From contig CP007628.2 of assembly GCA_000688775.2 (NCBI GenBank), positions 1-64,000 on the forward strand: a stretch of 64,000 nucleotides of DNA, in the 5' to 3' direction. The notes beneath the pieces were generated by a model that did not search any database, was not told where the DNA came from, and saw only the letters and a list, made by a program, of their open reading frames with translations. The DNA is from Streptococcus sp. VT 162 (GTDB lineage Bacteria; Bacillota; Bacilli; Lactobacillales; Streptococcaceae). Position 1 is the stretch's first letter, and every line of letters starts with the position of its first letter. Of this stretch, positions 29,197 to 37,893 are shown piece after piece. The translations under genes were made by a program, and so were the position numbers.

Positions 29197-30366
29197 ATGG
29201 ACTTAACCAAACGCTTTAATAAACAATTAGATAAGATTCAAGTTTCCTTGATTCGCCAGTTTGACCAGGCTATTTCAGAGATTCCTGGGGTCTTGCGTTT
29301 GACCTTGGGGGAACCTGATTTTACAACGCCAGATCATGTCAAGGAGGCAGCCAAGCGAGCCATTGACCAGAACCAATCCTACTATACAGGGATGAGCGGT
29401 TTACTGACCTTGCGCCAGGCTGCTAGCGACTTTGTAAAAGAAAAATACCAGCTAGATTATAATCCTGAAAATGAAATCTTGGTTACAATTGGGGCGACAG
29501 AGGCCTTATCTGCTACTTTGACAGCTATTTTGGAAGAGGGAGACAAGGTGCTCTTGCCAGCTCCTGCTTATCCAGGATATGAGCCGATTGCCAATCTAGT
29601 TGGGGCAGAGATTGTCGAGATTGATACAACTGAAAATGGTTTTGTTTTGACCCCTGAGATGTTGGAAAAGGCCATTTTGGAGCAGGGTGACAAGCTCAAA
29701 GCTGTCATTCTCAACTATCCAGCCAATCCGACAGGAATTACCTATAGTCGGGAGCAGTTGGAAGCCTTGGCAGACATTTTACGCAAGTATGAGATTTTTG
29801 TTGTCTGTGATGAGGTTTACTCAGAATTAACCTATACAGGCGAAGCCCATGTATCTCTGGGAACTATGCTGAGAGACCAGGCTATTATTATCAATGGCTT
29901 GTCTAAATCGCATGCTATGACTGGTTGGCGTTTAGGCTTTATCTTTGCTCCTGCGGCTTTCACAGCTCAGTTAATCAAGAGTCACCAGTATTTGGTTACT
30001 GCTGCAAATACTATGGCTCAACATGCTGCGGTGGAAGCCTTGACCGCTGGTAAAAACGATGCAGAGCCTATGAAGAAGGAATACATCCAGCGTCGAGATT
30101 ATATCATCGAAAAGATGGCTGCTCTTGGTTTTGAGATTATCAAACCAGACGGTGCCTTCTATATCTTTGCTAAGATTCCAGCGGGCTACAATCAAGACTC
30201 CTTTGCTTTTCTGAAGGATTTTGCTCAGAAGAAGGCCGTTGCCTTTATCCCTGGTGCCGCCTTTGGAGGTTACGGAGAAGGCTATGTACGTCTGTCTTAT
30301 GCAGCCAGCATGGAAACGATCAGAGAGGCCATGAAACGACTTGAGGAGTACATGAGAGAAGCATGA
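29197..30366 (+). CDS. Class I/II aminotransferase (aromatic/aspartate type)
   Basis: This 389-residue PLP-dependent fold-type I aminotransferase shows YPANPTG around the cofactor-ring Asn, then [12 protein letters not shown], and the Schiff-base lysine in [19 protein letters not shown]-terminal substrate Arg lies in [10 protein letters not shown]. Similar to AraT/PatA-type enzymes of lactic acid bacteria acting on aromatic amino acids or aspartate. The exact substrate cannot be read from the sequence. Overlaps recO by 4 bp, so it is cotranscribed with DNA-repair and lipid genes. Confidence 0.92.
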   Translation: MDLTKRFNKQLDKIQVSLIRQFDQAISEIPGVLRLTLGEPDFTTPDHVKEAAKRAIDQNQSYYTGMSGLLTLRQAASDFVKEKYQLDYNPENEILVTIGATEALSATLTAILEEGDKVLLPAPAYPGYEPIANLVGAEIVEIDTTENGFVLTPEMLEKAILEQGDKLKAVILNYPANPTGITYSREQLEALADILRKYEIFVVCDEVYSELTYTGEAHVSLGTMLRDQAIIINGLSKSHAMTGWRLGFIFAPAAFTAQLIKSHQYLVTAANTMAQHAAVEALTAGKNDAEPMKKEYIQRRDYIIEKMAALGFEIIKPDGAFYIFAKIPAGYNQDSFAFLKDFAQKKAVAFIPGAAFGGYGEGYVRLSYAASMETIREAMKRLEEYMREA

Positions 30367-31133
30367 TTCAGTCTATCACGAGTCAAGGCTTGGTGCTCTA
30401 CAATCGTAACTTTCGTGAGGATGACAAGCTAGTCAAGATTTTTACCGAGCAGGCGGGCAAGCGCATGTTTTTCGTCAAACACGCTGGCCAGTCCAAACTA
30501 GCTCCGGTTATTCAGCCCTTGGTGTTGGCACGATTTCTCTTGCGAATCAATGATGACGGGCTTAGCTACATCGAGGACTATCACGAGGTGATGACCTTTC
30601 CAAAGATTAATAGCGATCTCTTTATCATGGCCTATGCAACTTATGTGGCGGCCCTTGCAGATGCTAGTTTGCAGGATAATCAGCAGGATGCTCCCTTGTT
30701 TGCTTTCTTGAAGAAGACTCTGGAGTTGATGGAAGCGGGCATAGATTATCAGGTTTTGACCAATATTTTTGAAATTCAAATCTTGACTCGATTTGGAATC
30801 GGCCTTAATTTTAATGAGTGTGTCTTTTGCCATCGGGTGGGTCAGGCCTTTGACTTTTCTTTTAAATATGGAGCCTGCCTTTGCCCAGAGCATTATCATG
30901 AGGATGAGAGACGATGCCATCTCAATCCCAATATCCCTTATTTGCTCAATCAATTCCAAGCCATTGATTTTGAAACCTTGGAGACTATTTCGCTTAAGTC
31001 CGAAATCAAGCAAGAGCTACGCAAGTTTATGGATCAGCTCTACGAAGAGTACGTTGGGATTCACCTTAAATCAAAGAAATTTATTGATTCCCTAGCAGAC
31101 TGGGGACAATTACTAAAAGAGGAAAACAAATGA
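30363..31133 (+). CDS. recO: RecO, recombination mediator
   Basis: This 256-residue protein loads RecA on SSB-coated DNA together with RecR. It has an N-terminal OB fold ([22 protein letters not shown] begins the domain), a helical middle, and a zinc site with CVFCHR and CLCPEHY. Overlaps both neighbours by 4 bp (ATGA junctions), so aminotransferase-recO-plsX are translationally linked. Length is typical for streptococci. Confidence 0.95.
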   Translation: MIQSITSQGLVLYNRNFREDDKLVKIFTEQAGKRMFFVKHAGQSKLAPVIQPLVLARFLLRINDDGLSYIEDYHEVMTFPKINSDLFIMAYATYVAALADASLQDNQQDAPLFAFLKKTLELMEAGIDYQVLTNIFEIQILTRFGIGLNFNECVFCHRVGQAFDFSFKYGACLCPEHYHEDERRCHLNPNIPYLLNQFQAIDFETLETISLKSEIKQELRKFMDQLYEEYVGIHLKSKKFIDSLADWGQLLKEENK

Positions 31134-32122
31134 AAAAAATTGCAGTAGATGCTATGGGGGGCGATTACGCACCTCAAGCCATCGTTGAGGGTGTCAATCA
31201 AGCCCTTGCTGACTTTTCAGATATTGAGATTCAACTCTACGGAGATGAAAGTAAGATCAAGCAATATCTAACGGCTACAGAGCGCATTAGCATTATCCAT
31301 ACGGATGAGAAAATCAACTCAGACGATGAGCCGACAAAAGCTATCCGTAAGAAGAAAAATGCCAGCATGGTATTAGCAGCCAAGGCAGTCAAAGAGGGAG
31401 AAGCAGACGCCGTCCTCTCAGCTGGGAACACAGGTGCCTTGTTGGCTGCAGGATTCTTTATTGTGGGTCGTATCAAAAATATCGATCGCCCAGGACTCAT
31501 GTCTACCTTGCCGACCATCGATGGAAAAGGCTTTGATATGCTAGATCTCGGTGCCAATGCAGAAAATACAGCCCATCATCTGCACCAATACGCTGTTTTA
31601 GGTTCCTTCTATGCAAAGAATGTTCGTGGGATTGCAAAACCACGTGTTGGTTTGCTCAACAATGGAACAGAAAGCAGCAAGGGAGATCCGCTTCGAAAGG
31701 AAACATACGACTTGTTAGTAGCTGATGAAAGTTTGAACTTTGTCGGAAACGTGGAAGCGCGTGATCTGATGAATGGCGTTGCGGATGTTGTCGTAACAGA
31801 TGGTTTCACGGGAAACGCTGTTCTCAAATCCATCGAAGGTACAGCTTTGGGAATCATGGGCTTGCTTAAAAATGCTATTACGGGTGGTGGCCTTCGAGCG
31901 AAGCTAGGTGCTCTACTTCTTAAGGATAGTCTTAAGGGGTTGAAGACACAGCTCAACTATTCAGATGTTGGAGGAGCAGTCTTGTTTGGTGTCAAGGCGC
32001 CAGTTGTAAAAACTCATGGCTCAAGTGATGCCAATGCTGTGTACAGTACGATTCGTCAGATTCGTACCATGCTAGAAACAGACGTAGTTGCTCAAACTGC
32101 GCGTGAATTTTCAGGAGAATAA
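31130..32122 (+). CDS. plsX: PlsX, acyl-ACP:phosphate acyltransferase
   Basis: This 330-residue enzyme makes acyl-phosphate from acyl-ACP for phosphatidic acid synthesis with PlsY. The N-terminus [22 protein letters not shown] and motifs [15 protein letters not shown] and [17 protein letters not shown] are family hallmarks. It starts within the recO stop and is followed after 5 bp by an acyl carrier protein, a sensible pairing since ACP carries its substrate. Confidence 0.97.
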   Translation: MKKIAVDAMGGDYAPQAIVEGVNQALADFSDIEIQLYGDESKIKQYLTATERISIIHTDEKINSDDEPTKAIRKKKNASMVLAAKAVKEGEADAVLSAGNTGALLAAGFFIVGRIKNIDRPGLMSTLPTIDGKGFDMLDLGANAENTAHHLHQYAVLGSFYAKNVRGIAKPRVGLLNNGTESSKGDPLRKETYDLLVADESLNFVGNVEARDLMNGVADVVVTDGFTGNAVLKSIEGTALGIMGLLKNAITGGGLRAKLGALLLKDSLKGLKTQLNYSDVGGAVLFGVKAPVVKTHGSSDANAVYSTIRQIRTMLETDVVAQTAREFSGE

Positions 32123-32127
32123 AAAAG

Positions 32128-32364
32128 ATGACAGAAAAAGAAATTTTTGACCGTATTGTAACTATTATCCAAGAAAGACAGGGAGCAGATTTCGTCGTGA
32201 CAGAAGCCTTGAGTTTGAAAGACGATCTCGATGCAGACTCAGTGGACTTGATGGAGTTCGTCTTGACACTAGAAGATGAATTTGGTATCGAAATCACTGA
32301 TGAGGAAATCGATCAACTTCAAAGTGTAGCGGATGTAGTAGCAATTATTAAAGATAAAAAATAG
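32128..32364 (+). CDS. acpP: Acyl carrier protein
   Basis: This 78-residue ACP carries the phosphopantetheine attachment serine at Ser38 in DLDADSVDLMEF. The protein is strongly acidic with the four-helix ACP pattern. It probably works with PlsX, encoded 5 bp upstream. Streptococci usually have a second ACP in the fab cluster, which is not in this window. A terminator follows. Confidence 0.95.
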   Translation: MTEKEIFDRIVTIIQERQGADFVVTEALSLKDDLDADSVDLMEFVLTLEDEFGIEITDEEIDQLQSVADVVAIIKDKK

Positions 32365-32366
32365 CC

Positions 32367-32397
32367 AAAAGCAACATGCAAGTCATGTTGTTTTTTA
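32367..32397 (+). terminator. acpP terminator
   Basis: CAACATG (32372) and CATGTTG (32384) pair around AGT-containing loop, then TTTTTT. Confidence 0.85.
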
Positions 32398-32430
32398 TTT
32401 GCAGAAAAAAGAGAAACTTTTAGTAGAAAT

Positions 32431-32438
32431 TGCGAATA
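32431..32438 (+). promoter_or_regulatory. SigX-like box upstream of first micropeptide gene
   Basis: TGCGAATA differs at one base from TACGAATA. The upstream T-rich stretch is short (CTTTTAG at 32417). It is 31 bp before the first 16-residue ORF. Confidence 0.45.
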
Positions 32439-32469
32439 AAGAGATGAGAAAGAAAAAGGAGGAACGTTT

Positions 32470-32520
32470 ATGTATGTGACCGGTTTTTATCCGTGGTTTA
32501 TTAAGTGGTTTTTAAAATAA
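32470..32520 (+). CDS. 16-residue aromatic/basic peptide, paralogue 1 (unknown)
   Basis: ATG at 32470 is preceded by AAAGGAGG with 7-bp spacing, an excellent ribosome binding site. The product MYVTGFYPWFIKWFLK has six aromatic residues, two lysines and no acidic residue, with no double-glycine leader. It shares the pattern YP-x-W-hydrophobic-hydrophobic-K-W with the next micro-ORF. Such composition suggests a membrane-active or secreted leaderless peptide, a signalling peptide or a toxin, but no family is recognised. Too short for gene finders. Its translation is inferred from the ribosome binding site and the paralogy. Confidence 0.6.
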   Translation: MYVTGFYPWFIKWFLK

Positions 32521-32552
32521 AAATGAATGAATTGTTTATTTTCGAATTGTTT

Positions 32553-32560
32553 TTCGAATA
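32553..32560 (+). promoter_or_regulatory. SigX-like box upstream of second micropeptide and bacteriocin genes
   Basis: TTTTTCGAATA with following ATAG matches the dut box (TTTTTTCGAATA) almost base for base over 17 positions. A similar TTCGAATT lies 14 bp upstream. It is 33 bp before the second 16-residue ORF. Confidence 0.65.
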
Positions 32561-32593
32561 GATAGGTAAGGCAAAAGGGAAGGAGAGAAGAAA

Positions 32594-32644
32594 ATGATTT
32601 CAGTAATTTACCCAATCTGGCTATTTAAGTGGCTTAGAGGTTAA
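32594..32644 (+). CDS. 16-residue aromatic/basic peptide, paralogue 2 (unknown)
   Basis: ATG at 32594 has AAGGAGAG in front. The product MISVIYPIWLFKWLRG resembles the first micropeptide: YP, then W, two hydrophobic residues, KW and a basic C-terminus. It is 34 bp before a double-glycine bacteriocin gene and probably shares its transcript, starting at the SigX-like box at 32553. No signal or leader cleavage motif. Function unknown; leaderless bacteriocin, pheromone or small toxin are all possible. Confidence 0.6.
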   Translation: MISVIYPIWLFKWLRG

Positions 32645-32678
32645 GGATTAAATATATAAAAAAATAAGGAGAAAACAA

Positions 32679-32822
32679 ATGACAAACTTTGACAACATGG
32701 AACAGAACTTTGTAGCTCTTACAGAAGAAGAGTTGACGGATGTGAATGGGGGGTCGGTTACCGCTGTAGTTGTAGGAGGTGTCTTACTAATTGGTGGTAT
32801 TGCTTGGGGCTATTTTATGTAA
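32679..32822 (+). CDS. Double-glycine bacteriocin peptide, CibA-like
   Basis: A 47-residue ORF with ribosome binding site AAGGAG. The leader ends LTEEELTDVNGG, a classic double-glycine leader for ComA-type ABC exporters. The mature 22 residues start SVTAVVVGG and contain GG repeats with GxxxG spacing in a hydrophobic helix and end GIAWGYFM. It is paired with the next gene, as two-peptide (class IIb) bacteriocins are. The arrangement (SigX-like box, two DG peptides, small membrane protein) mirrors the competence-induced cibABC locus of pneumococcus, which lies elsewhere in that genome. The name is by analogy only. Confidence 0.8.
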   Translation: MTNFDNMEQNFVALTEEELTDVNGGSVTAVVVGGVLLIGGIAWGYFM

Positions 32823-32839
32823 TAATAAGGAGAGAAAAA

Positions 32840-32989
32840 ATGAATTTAAATAAATGGACAGAATTGACAGAAGAAGAATTGATGAATACAGAAGGTGGCT
32901 TAATTACCATAGCCACGATTGCTGGAGGAGTAGCAATTTTCCTTGGTGGGCGATTAATTGGTCAAGATTTAAAACGTAAATTTGGATAA
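32840..32989 (+). CDS. Double-glycine bacteriocin peptide, CibB-like
   Basis: A 49-residue ORF. The ATG at 32840 was chosen over an upstream in-frame ATG at 32804 because GGAGAG precedes it and it gives the leader LTEEELMNTEGG, nearly the same as in the previous gene. The mature 29 residues start LITIATIAGG, with GG/GxxxG-type helix motifs and a basic tail QDLKRKFG. It is the likely partner of the preceding peptide, with 17 bp between them. ComAB, encoded just downstream, is a plausible exporter. Confidence 0.8.
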   Translation: MNLNKWTELTEEELMNTEGGLITIATIAGGVAIFLGGRLIGQDLKRKFG

Positions 32990-33001
32990 AAGTAGACTTG
33001 T

Positions 33002-33178
33002 ATGAAAAATCTAAAAAATGTAATGGGAGCATTTCTAATTATTTTTGGAGTGCTTTGCATATTGGGAGATTTAAATGTAATCACCTTTAAAGTTGATCAG
33101 TATGTAGGCTCGGAATTATGGATTCCTATCCTTATTTCAATGATGAGTTACTTGGATTCAGCTAAAGAAAAGGTTTAA
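33002..33178 (+). CDS. Small membrane protein, probable bacteriocin immunity
   Basis: A 58-residue ORF starting MKNLKNVMGAFLIIFGVLC with two hydrophobic segments (about 7-24 and 38-52) and a charged C-terminus SAKEKV. It follows the two bacteriocin peptides by 12 bp, where cibC-type immunity genes lie. No sequence family is recognised, and the role is inferred from size, topology and position. Confidence 0.6.
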   Translation: MKNLKNVMGAFLIIFGVLCILGDLNVITFKVDQYVGSELWIPILISMMSYLDSAKEKV

Positions 33179-33180
33179 AG

Positions 33181-33312
33181 AGAACTATTTTTAGTGTATG
33201 GCAACTGCTATTGAATAGTCATCTTTTAGTTATTATCAATGAAATAAGAACTAATTTAGGAATAGTAGGGCTTTTGGTTGGAGTAGCTATTGGATTAGCC
33301 AGTATTATTTAA
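33181..33312 (+). pseudogene. Hydrophobic reading frame without start, possible immunity-gene remnant
   Basis: One frame here is open and reads VWQLLLNSHLLVIINEIRTN then LGIVGLLVGVAIGLASII before TAA. There is no ATG or ribosome binding site; only an unsupported TTG at 33211 could start a 33-residue peptide. It overlaps the end region of the previous ORF in a different frame, as if a frameshift had split a larger membrane protein. Weak evidence. Confidence 0.35.
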
Positions 33313-33327
33313 AAAGGAGAGAGAAAA

Positions 33328-33492
33328 ATGAGAAAAATGAAAGAAATGGATGAAAAATTTGATATCATGACAGAAGAAGATTTGGCTCTTACTGAAGGAG
33401 GCTTCATTGTCACTACTTCCACAGCAATAGCTTGGGGTGTATTAGGAGTAGCTGCTTATATGTATGGGCGTTATCTAGGAAGTAGACGTTAA
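33328..33492 (+). CDS. Double-glycine bacteriocin-like peptide
   Basis: A 54-residue ORF with strong AAAAAGGAG ribosome binding site. The leader of 25 residues ends MTEEDLALTEGG. The mature part begins FIVTTSTAIAWGVLGVAAYM and ends with the basic tail YGRYLGSRR. It is hydrophobic in the middle and related in design to the two peptides upstream. It is followed 24 bp later by a 70-residue membrane protein that could be its immunity factor. Confidence 0.78.
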   Translation: MRKMKEMDEKFDIMTEEDLALTEGGFIVTTSTAIAWGVLGVAAYMYGRYLGSRR

Positions 33493-33516
33493 TCTAAATA
33501 TAGAAGGAAATTAACT

Positions 33517-33729
33517 ATGAATCGTAACCTAAATCTCAATACATTGTTACCTAAGCTAGCCACTATACTTCCTTTGTTAGGAATAGGTCTTAATCTTACG
33601 CTTCATCTAATTTGTACGGGTTCGCTAGTATCTTTTGATTGGCAATGGAGTTTAATAGGTTTGATTGCTGCAGTCTATTTTGGTATTTTTTGTAAGGATT
33701 TGAAGAAAAATAATCAAAACTATAAATGA
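33517..33729 (+). CDS. Small two-helix membrane protein, possible immunity factor
   Basis: A 70-residue ORF, MNRNLNLNTLLPKLATILPLLG..., with two membrane helices (about 16-35 and 44-60) and a basic C-terminal tail CKDLKKNNQNYK. A ribosome binding site AGAAGGAAA precedes it. It comes directly after a bacteriocin-like gene, and its stop overlaps the start of the next mini-ORF (ATGA). The immunity role is by position only; no family is recognised. Confidence 0.62.
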   Translation: MNRNLNLNTLLPKLATILPLLGIGLNLTLHLICTGSLVSFDWQWSLIGLIAAVYFGIFCKDLKKNNQNYK

Positions 33730-33794
33730 TGAATCTGAATGGAAAGGATTTTGTGCATGTAAATGGCGGAGTTTTTCCACCTTGTTTTATGTAG
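33726..33794 (+). CDS. 22-residue double-glycine mini-peptide (possibly truncated bacteriocin)
   Basis: The ATG overlaps the stop of the preceding gene. The product starts MMNLNGKDFVHVNGG and ends VFPPCFM. The GG at 14-15 after a leader-like LNGKDFVHVN suggests a double-glycine leader with only a 7-residue mature part. It could be a truncated bacteriocin gene or a very short exported peptide. The gap to comA contains no intact gene. Confidence 0.4.
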   Translation: MMNLNGKDFVHVNGGVFPPCFM

Positions 33795-33859
33795 GATACA
33801 AGTACAAAACAAAAGAAAGTACGATTGGAAATTGATGAACCATCAGATCGGAGTTTGAG

Positions 33860-33979
33860 ATGAAAGTTGTTCAATTACTACAAAAAGCTTGACCAGAGTT
33901 TATTGTATTGTTTAGCTCTATAGCTTATCTAATGATTAGAATTGTGGCTAATATAAACAAAATAAATCTACCTACGTGA
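33860..33979 (+). pseudogene. Small membrane-protein remnant with in-frame TGA
   Basis: ATG at 33860 gives MKVVQLLQKA, then TGA (33890), then continues in frame as PEFIVLFSSIAYLMIRIVAN to a TGA at 33977. Read through, it would be a 39-residue protein with one membrane helix, similar in size to immunity proteins. A single base change could have made the stop. Low confidence. Confidence 0.3.
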
Positions 33980-34102
33980 TTTGAATGTTTTGACATACCT
34001 AGGATTCCATCATCCTTGATGACATTTATCTTACTTTATAGAAATATCATTTCAGAATAGTTTATTTCTAGGCATTCATTTTTTAACGGTTACTTTAAGC
34101 AG

Positions 34103-34125
34103 GCAGAACTTTTGTTCTGCTTTTT
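34103..34125 (+). terminator. Terminator of the bacteriocin cluster
   Basis: GCAGAAC (34103) and GTTCTGC (34114) form a 7-bp stem with TTTT loop and TTTTT tail, isolating the cluster from the comA promoter. Confidence 0.82.
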
Positions 34126-34157
34126 ACATTTAAATGATAGTTTATGCTTTTTAAAGT

Positions 34158-34224
34158 GCGTTTTAGGTGCAAAAATAGTTTATTTAGGAATATTTTCCTG
34201 TTTTTATCCTTATTTGGTTAAAAT
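34158..34224 (+). promoter_or_regulatory. comA promoter with ComE-box direct repeats
   Basis: GCGTTTTAG (34158-34166), 12 bp, TTTATTTAG (34179-34187), 31 bp, TAAAAT (34219-34224). The first repeat and the following GTGCAAAAAT are the same as at comC apart from one base. Confidence 0.87.
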
Positions 34225-34270
34225 AATCTTACAAAGTTTTTAAGAGATTGTTAGAAAAAAGGAGATGGAT

Positions 34271-36424
34271 ATGAAATTTGGGAAAAGGCACTATCGTCCC
34301 CAAGTGGATCAGATGGATTGTGGCGTGGCTTCCTTGGCTATGGTATTTGGCTACTACGGTAGTTATTACTCCTTGGCTCATCTACGAGAACTAGCTAAGA
34401 CGACCATGGATGGGACGACTGCTTTGGGTCTTGTAAAGGTGGCAGAGGAAATTGGTTTTGAAACGCGGGCTATCAAGGCGGATATGACGCTCTTTGACCT
34501 GCCAGATTTGACCTTTCCGTTTGTGGCCCATGTGCTCAAGGAAGGGAAATTGCTCCACTATTATGTGGTGACAGGTCAGGATAAGAAGGCAATCCATATC
34601 GCTGATCCAGATCCCAGTGTTAAGCTGACCAAGATTTCCCGTGAGCGATTTGCGCAAGAATGGACAGGAGTCAGTCTCTTTATGGCTCCTTCTCCAGACT
34701 ATAAACCCCATAAGGAGAAAAAACAGGGGCTCCTATCCTTCTTGCCAATCTTACTCAAACAGCGGGGCTTGATTACCAATATCGTCCTAGCGACACTCTT
34801 GGTGACCTTGATTAACATTGTAGGTTCTTATTATCTGCAGTCTATCATTGATAGTTACGTACCAGACCAGATGCGTTCGACGCTGGGTATCATCTCAATA
34901 GGACTAGTCATCGTCTATATCCTCCAGCAGATTTTGTCCTATGCGCAGGAATACCTCTTGCTTGTTCTGGGGCAACGGTTGTCCATCGATGTGATTTTGT
35001 CCTACATCAAGCATGTTTTTCACCTGCCGATGTCCTTTTTTGCGACACGCAGGACAGGAGAGATTGTATCTCGTTTTACGGATGCTAACAGTATCATCGA
35101 TGCGCTGGCGTCGACCATTCTGTCGATTTTCCTAGATGTGTCGACGATTTTGATTATCTCGCTTGTCTTGTTTTCACAAAATATGACGCTCCTTGTCATT
35201 AGTCTGCTTGCACTTCCTATCTATACCGTGATTATCTTTGCCTTTATGAAGCCTTTTGAAAAGATGAATCGGGACACCATGGAAGCTAATGCGATTCTAT
35301 CTTCTTCTATCATCGAGGACATCAACGGTATCGAGACCATTAAGTCTTTGACTAGTGAAAGTTCACGCTATCAAAAGATTGATAAGGAATTTGTGGCTTA
35401 TCTGAAAAAATCCTTTACCTACAGTCGGGCAGAAAGCCAGCAAAAGGCACTGAAAAAAGTTGCTCAGCTCCTGCTAAATGTTGCCGTTCTCTGGCTGGGA
35501 GCCATTCTCGTCATGGATGGGAAAATGAGTTTGGGCCAGCTGATTACCTATAACACCCTGCTTGTTTACTTTACCAATCCTTTGGAAAATATCATCAACC
35601 TACAAACCAAACTTCAAACAGCGCAGGTTGCCAATAATCGCTTAAATGAGGTTTATCTAGTAGCTTCGGAGTTTGAGGAGAAGAAAACGGTAGAAGATTT
35701 GAGCATGATGAAGGGAGATATGACCTTTAAGCAGGTTCACTATAAGTATGGCTATGGTCGTGACGTCTTGTCAGATATCAATTTGACCATTCCGCAAGGG
35801 TCTAAGATGGCTTTCGTGGGGATTTCAGGTTCGGGTAAGACCACCTTGGCCAAGATGATGGTTAATTTCTACAACCCTAGTCAGGGAGAGATTAGTCTGG
35901 GTGGTGTCAATCTCAATCAGATTGATAAAAAAGCCCTGCGCCAGTACATCAACTATCTGCCTCAACAGCCCTATGTCTTTAACGGAACGATTTTGGAGAA
36001 TCTTCTCCTTGGAGCCAAGGAAGGGACGACACAGGAAGATATCTTACGAGCAGTTGAATTGGCCGAGATTCGGGAGGATATTGAGCGCATGCCGCTGAAT
36101 TATCAGACAGAATTAACTTCGGATGGGGCAGGGATTTCAGGTGGACAACGTCAGAGAATCGCTCTGGCGCGTGCTCTCTTGACAGATGCACCTGTCTTGA
36201 TCTTGGACGAGGCGACTAGCAGTTTGGATATTTTGACAGAGAAGCGGATTGTGGATAATCTCATGGCTTTAGACAAGACCTTGATTTTCATCGCCCACCG
36301 CTTGACCATTGCTGAGCGAACAGAGAAGGTTGTTGTCTTGGATCAGGGCAAGATTGTCGAAGAAGGCAACCATGCGAACTTGCTTGCCCGAGGTGAATTT
36401 TACGCCCATTTGGTCAATAGCTAG
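34271..36424 (+). CDS. comA: ComA, peptidase-containing ABC exporter of the competence pheromone
   Basis: A 717-residue protein that cleaves double-glycine leaders and exports the peptides. An N-terminal C39 peptidase domain (1-150) has catalytic Cys17 in QMDCGVASLAM and a His in LLHYYVV. Six membrane helices span about 165-440. The ATPase has GISGSGKTT, signature SGGQRQR and LILDEATSS. The ATG at 34271 is preferred over 34265 because AAAAAGGAG then sits at normal spacing. Substrates should be ComC and, by inference, the double-glycine peptides encoded just upstream. Driven by the ComE box at 34158. Confidence 0.97.
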   Translation: MKFGKRHYRPQVDQMDCGVASLAMVFGYYGSYYSLAHLRELAKTTMDGTTALGLVKVAEEIGFETRAIKADMTLFDLPDLTFPFVAHVLKEGKLLHYYVVTGQDKKAIHIADPDPSVKLTKISRERFAQEWTGVSLFMAPSPDYKPHKEKKQGLLSFLPILLKQRGLITNIVLATLLVTLINIVGSYYLQSIIDSYVPDQMRSTLGIISIGLVIVYILQQILSYAQEYLLLVLGQRLSIDVILSYIKHVFHLPMSFFATRRTGEIVSRFTDANSIIDALASTILSIFLDVSTILIISLVLFSQNMTLLVISLLALPIYTVIIFAFMKPFEKMNRDTMEANAILSSSIIEDINGIETIKSLTSESSRYQKIDKEFVAYLKKSFTYSRAESQQKALKKVAQLLLNVAVLWLGAILVMDGKMSLGQLITYNTLLVYFTNPLENIINLQTKLQTAQVANNRLNEVYLVASEFEEKKTVEDLSMMKGDMTFKQVHYKYGYGRDVLSDINLTIPQGSKMAFVGISGSGKTTLAKMMVNFYNPSQGEISLGGVNLNQIDKKALRQYINYLPQQPYVFNGTILENLLLGAKEGTTQEDILRAVELAEIREDIERMPLNYQTELTSDGAGISGGQRQRIALARALLTDAPVLILDEATSSLDILTEKRIVDNLMALDKTLIFIAHRLTIAERTEKVVVLDQGKIVEEGNHANLLARGEFYAHLVNS

Positions 36425-36436
36425 AAAGAGGAGAAG

Positions 36437-37786
36437 ATGAAACCAGAATTTTTAGAAAGCGCAGAGTTTTACCATCGTCGTTACCATAATTTTTCCAGTC
36501 GCGTGATTTTACCCATGTCGCTTCTGCTCGTGTTTCTGTTTGGATTTGCAGTCTTTGCTGAGAAAGAGATTAGTTTGTCTACTAGAGCTACTGTCGAACC
36601 TAGTCGGATCATTGCCAACATCCAGTCAACTAGCAATCAACGCATTGTGGCCAATTATCTAGAAGAGAACAAACTAGTCAAGCAGGGGGATTTACTCGTT
36701 GAATACCAGCAAGGGGCGGAAGCTGTTCAAGCTGAAGCATACGCCAATCAGTTGGAGATGTTAAAGGATCAAAAAAAGCAGTTGGGTTATTTGCAATCCA
36801 GTTTGAAAGAGGGGACTGATCAATTTCCAGATGCGGATAAGTTTGGATATCAGGAGATGTTTCGAGACTATCTCAGCCAAGCTAGTAGTCTTAGGAGCAA
36901 TGTTTCGCAGCAAAATGCCAACATCTCCTCGCAGAATGCGGCAGCAAGTCAGAGCCAGGCCGAGATTGGCAATCTTATCAGTCAAACACAGGATAAAATT
37001 CGAGATTACAAAACAGCTAAGTCAGCGATTGAAACAGGAGCTCAACTGGATAGTCAAAATGCAGCCTACTCATTTTATCAGACCTATAAAAACCAAGCTG
37101 AAGAAGATTCGCAAGCTAAATCGCAAGTTATTGCACAGGTGGATGCACAAATCGCCCAGCTAGAGTCTAGTTTAGCTACTTATCGTGTGCAGTATGCGGG
37201 TTCTGGAGCTCAACAAGCCTACGCAAGTGGACTGGATAGTCAACTGGAATCGCTCAAATCTCAGCACTTAGTCAAAGTCGGTCAGGAATTAACTCTTTTG
37301 GATCAGAAAATTTTAGAAGCAGAATCGGGTAAGAAGGTACAGGGAGGTCTCCTAGATAAAGGGAAGATTACAGCAAGTGAGGATGGGGTGCTACACCTCA
37401 ATCCTGAGACTAGTGAATCTACGATGGTCGCAGAAGGAACCCTGCTAGCCCAACTCTACCCATCCTTGGAAAAAGAAGGGAAAACCAAACTCACAGCTTA
37501 TCTCAGTTCAAAAGATGTTGCTAGAGTCAAGATTGGGGACTCTGTTCGTTATACTACGACTAATGATGCCAAGAATCAAATTTTCCTGGATTCTACGATT
37601 ACAAGTATTGATGCGACAGCTACAAAGACTGAACAAGGAAATTTCTTTAAAATTGAAGCGGAGACTAATTTAACTTCAGAGCAGGCTGAAAAACTTCGTT
37701 ATGGTTTAGAAGGTCGCCTGCAGATGATCACGGGAAAGAAAAGTTATCTCCGTTATTTTTGGGATCAATTTTTGAATAAAGATTAA
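36437..37786 (+). CDS. comB: ComB, accessory protein of the ComA exporter
   Basis: A 449-residue HlyD/membrane-fusion-like protein. One N-terminal membrane helix (about 22-42) precedes a biotinyl-lipoyl-like part, a long extracellular coiled coil rich in Gln/Ser (for example [19 protein letters not shown]) and a C-terminal beta domain. It is required with ComA for pheromone secretion. Starts 12 bp after comA with GAGGAG; the length matches pneumococcal ComB. A hairpin terminator follows. Confidence 0.96.
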   Translation: MKPEFLESAEFYHRRYHNFSSRVILPMSLLLVFLFGFAVFAEKEISLSTRATVEPSRIIANIQSTSNQRIVANYLEENKLVKQGDLLVEYQQGAEAVQAEAYANQLEMLKDQKKQLGYLQSSLKEGTDQFPDADKFGYQEMFRDYLSQASSLRSNVSQQNANISSQNAAASQSQAEIGNLISQTQDKIRDYKTAKSAIETGAQLDSQNAAYSFYQTYKNQAEEDSQAKSQVIAQVDAQIAQLESSLATYRVQYAGSGAQQAYASGLDSQLESLKSQHLVKVGQELTLLDQKILEAESGKKVQGGLLDKGKITASEDGVLHLNPETSESTMVAEGTLLAQLYPSLEKEGKTKLTAYLSSKDVARVKIGDSVRYTTTNDAKNQIFLDSTITSIDATATKTEQGNFFKIEAETNLTSEQAEKLRYGLEGRLQMITGKKSYLRYFWDQFLNKD

Positions 37787-37817
37787 TATTCGTGTTTTTT
37801 AGAGGAAAAATGCTTTC

Positions 37818-37853
37818 AAAACTGTAAGGAGAGTTCATCTTGCAGTTTTTCTT
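37818..37853 (+). terminator. comAB terminator
   Basis: AAAACTGTAAG (37818-37828) and CTTGCAGTTTT (37839-37849) pair over 11 positions with one T-G wobble, followed by T residues. Confidence 0.8.
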
Positions 37854-37893
37854 TACGCTTAAAAAAGGGAAACGTTATTTATTCGTAAAAACC

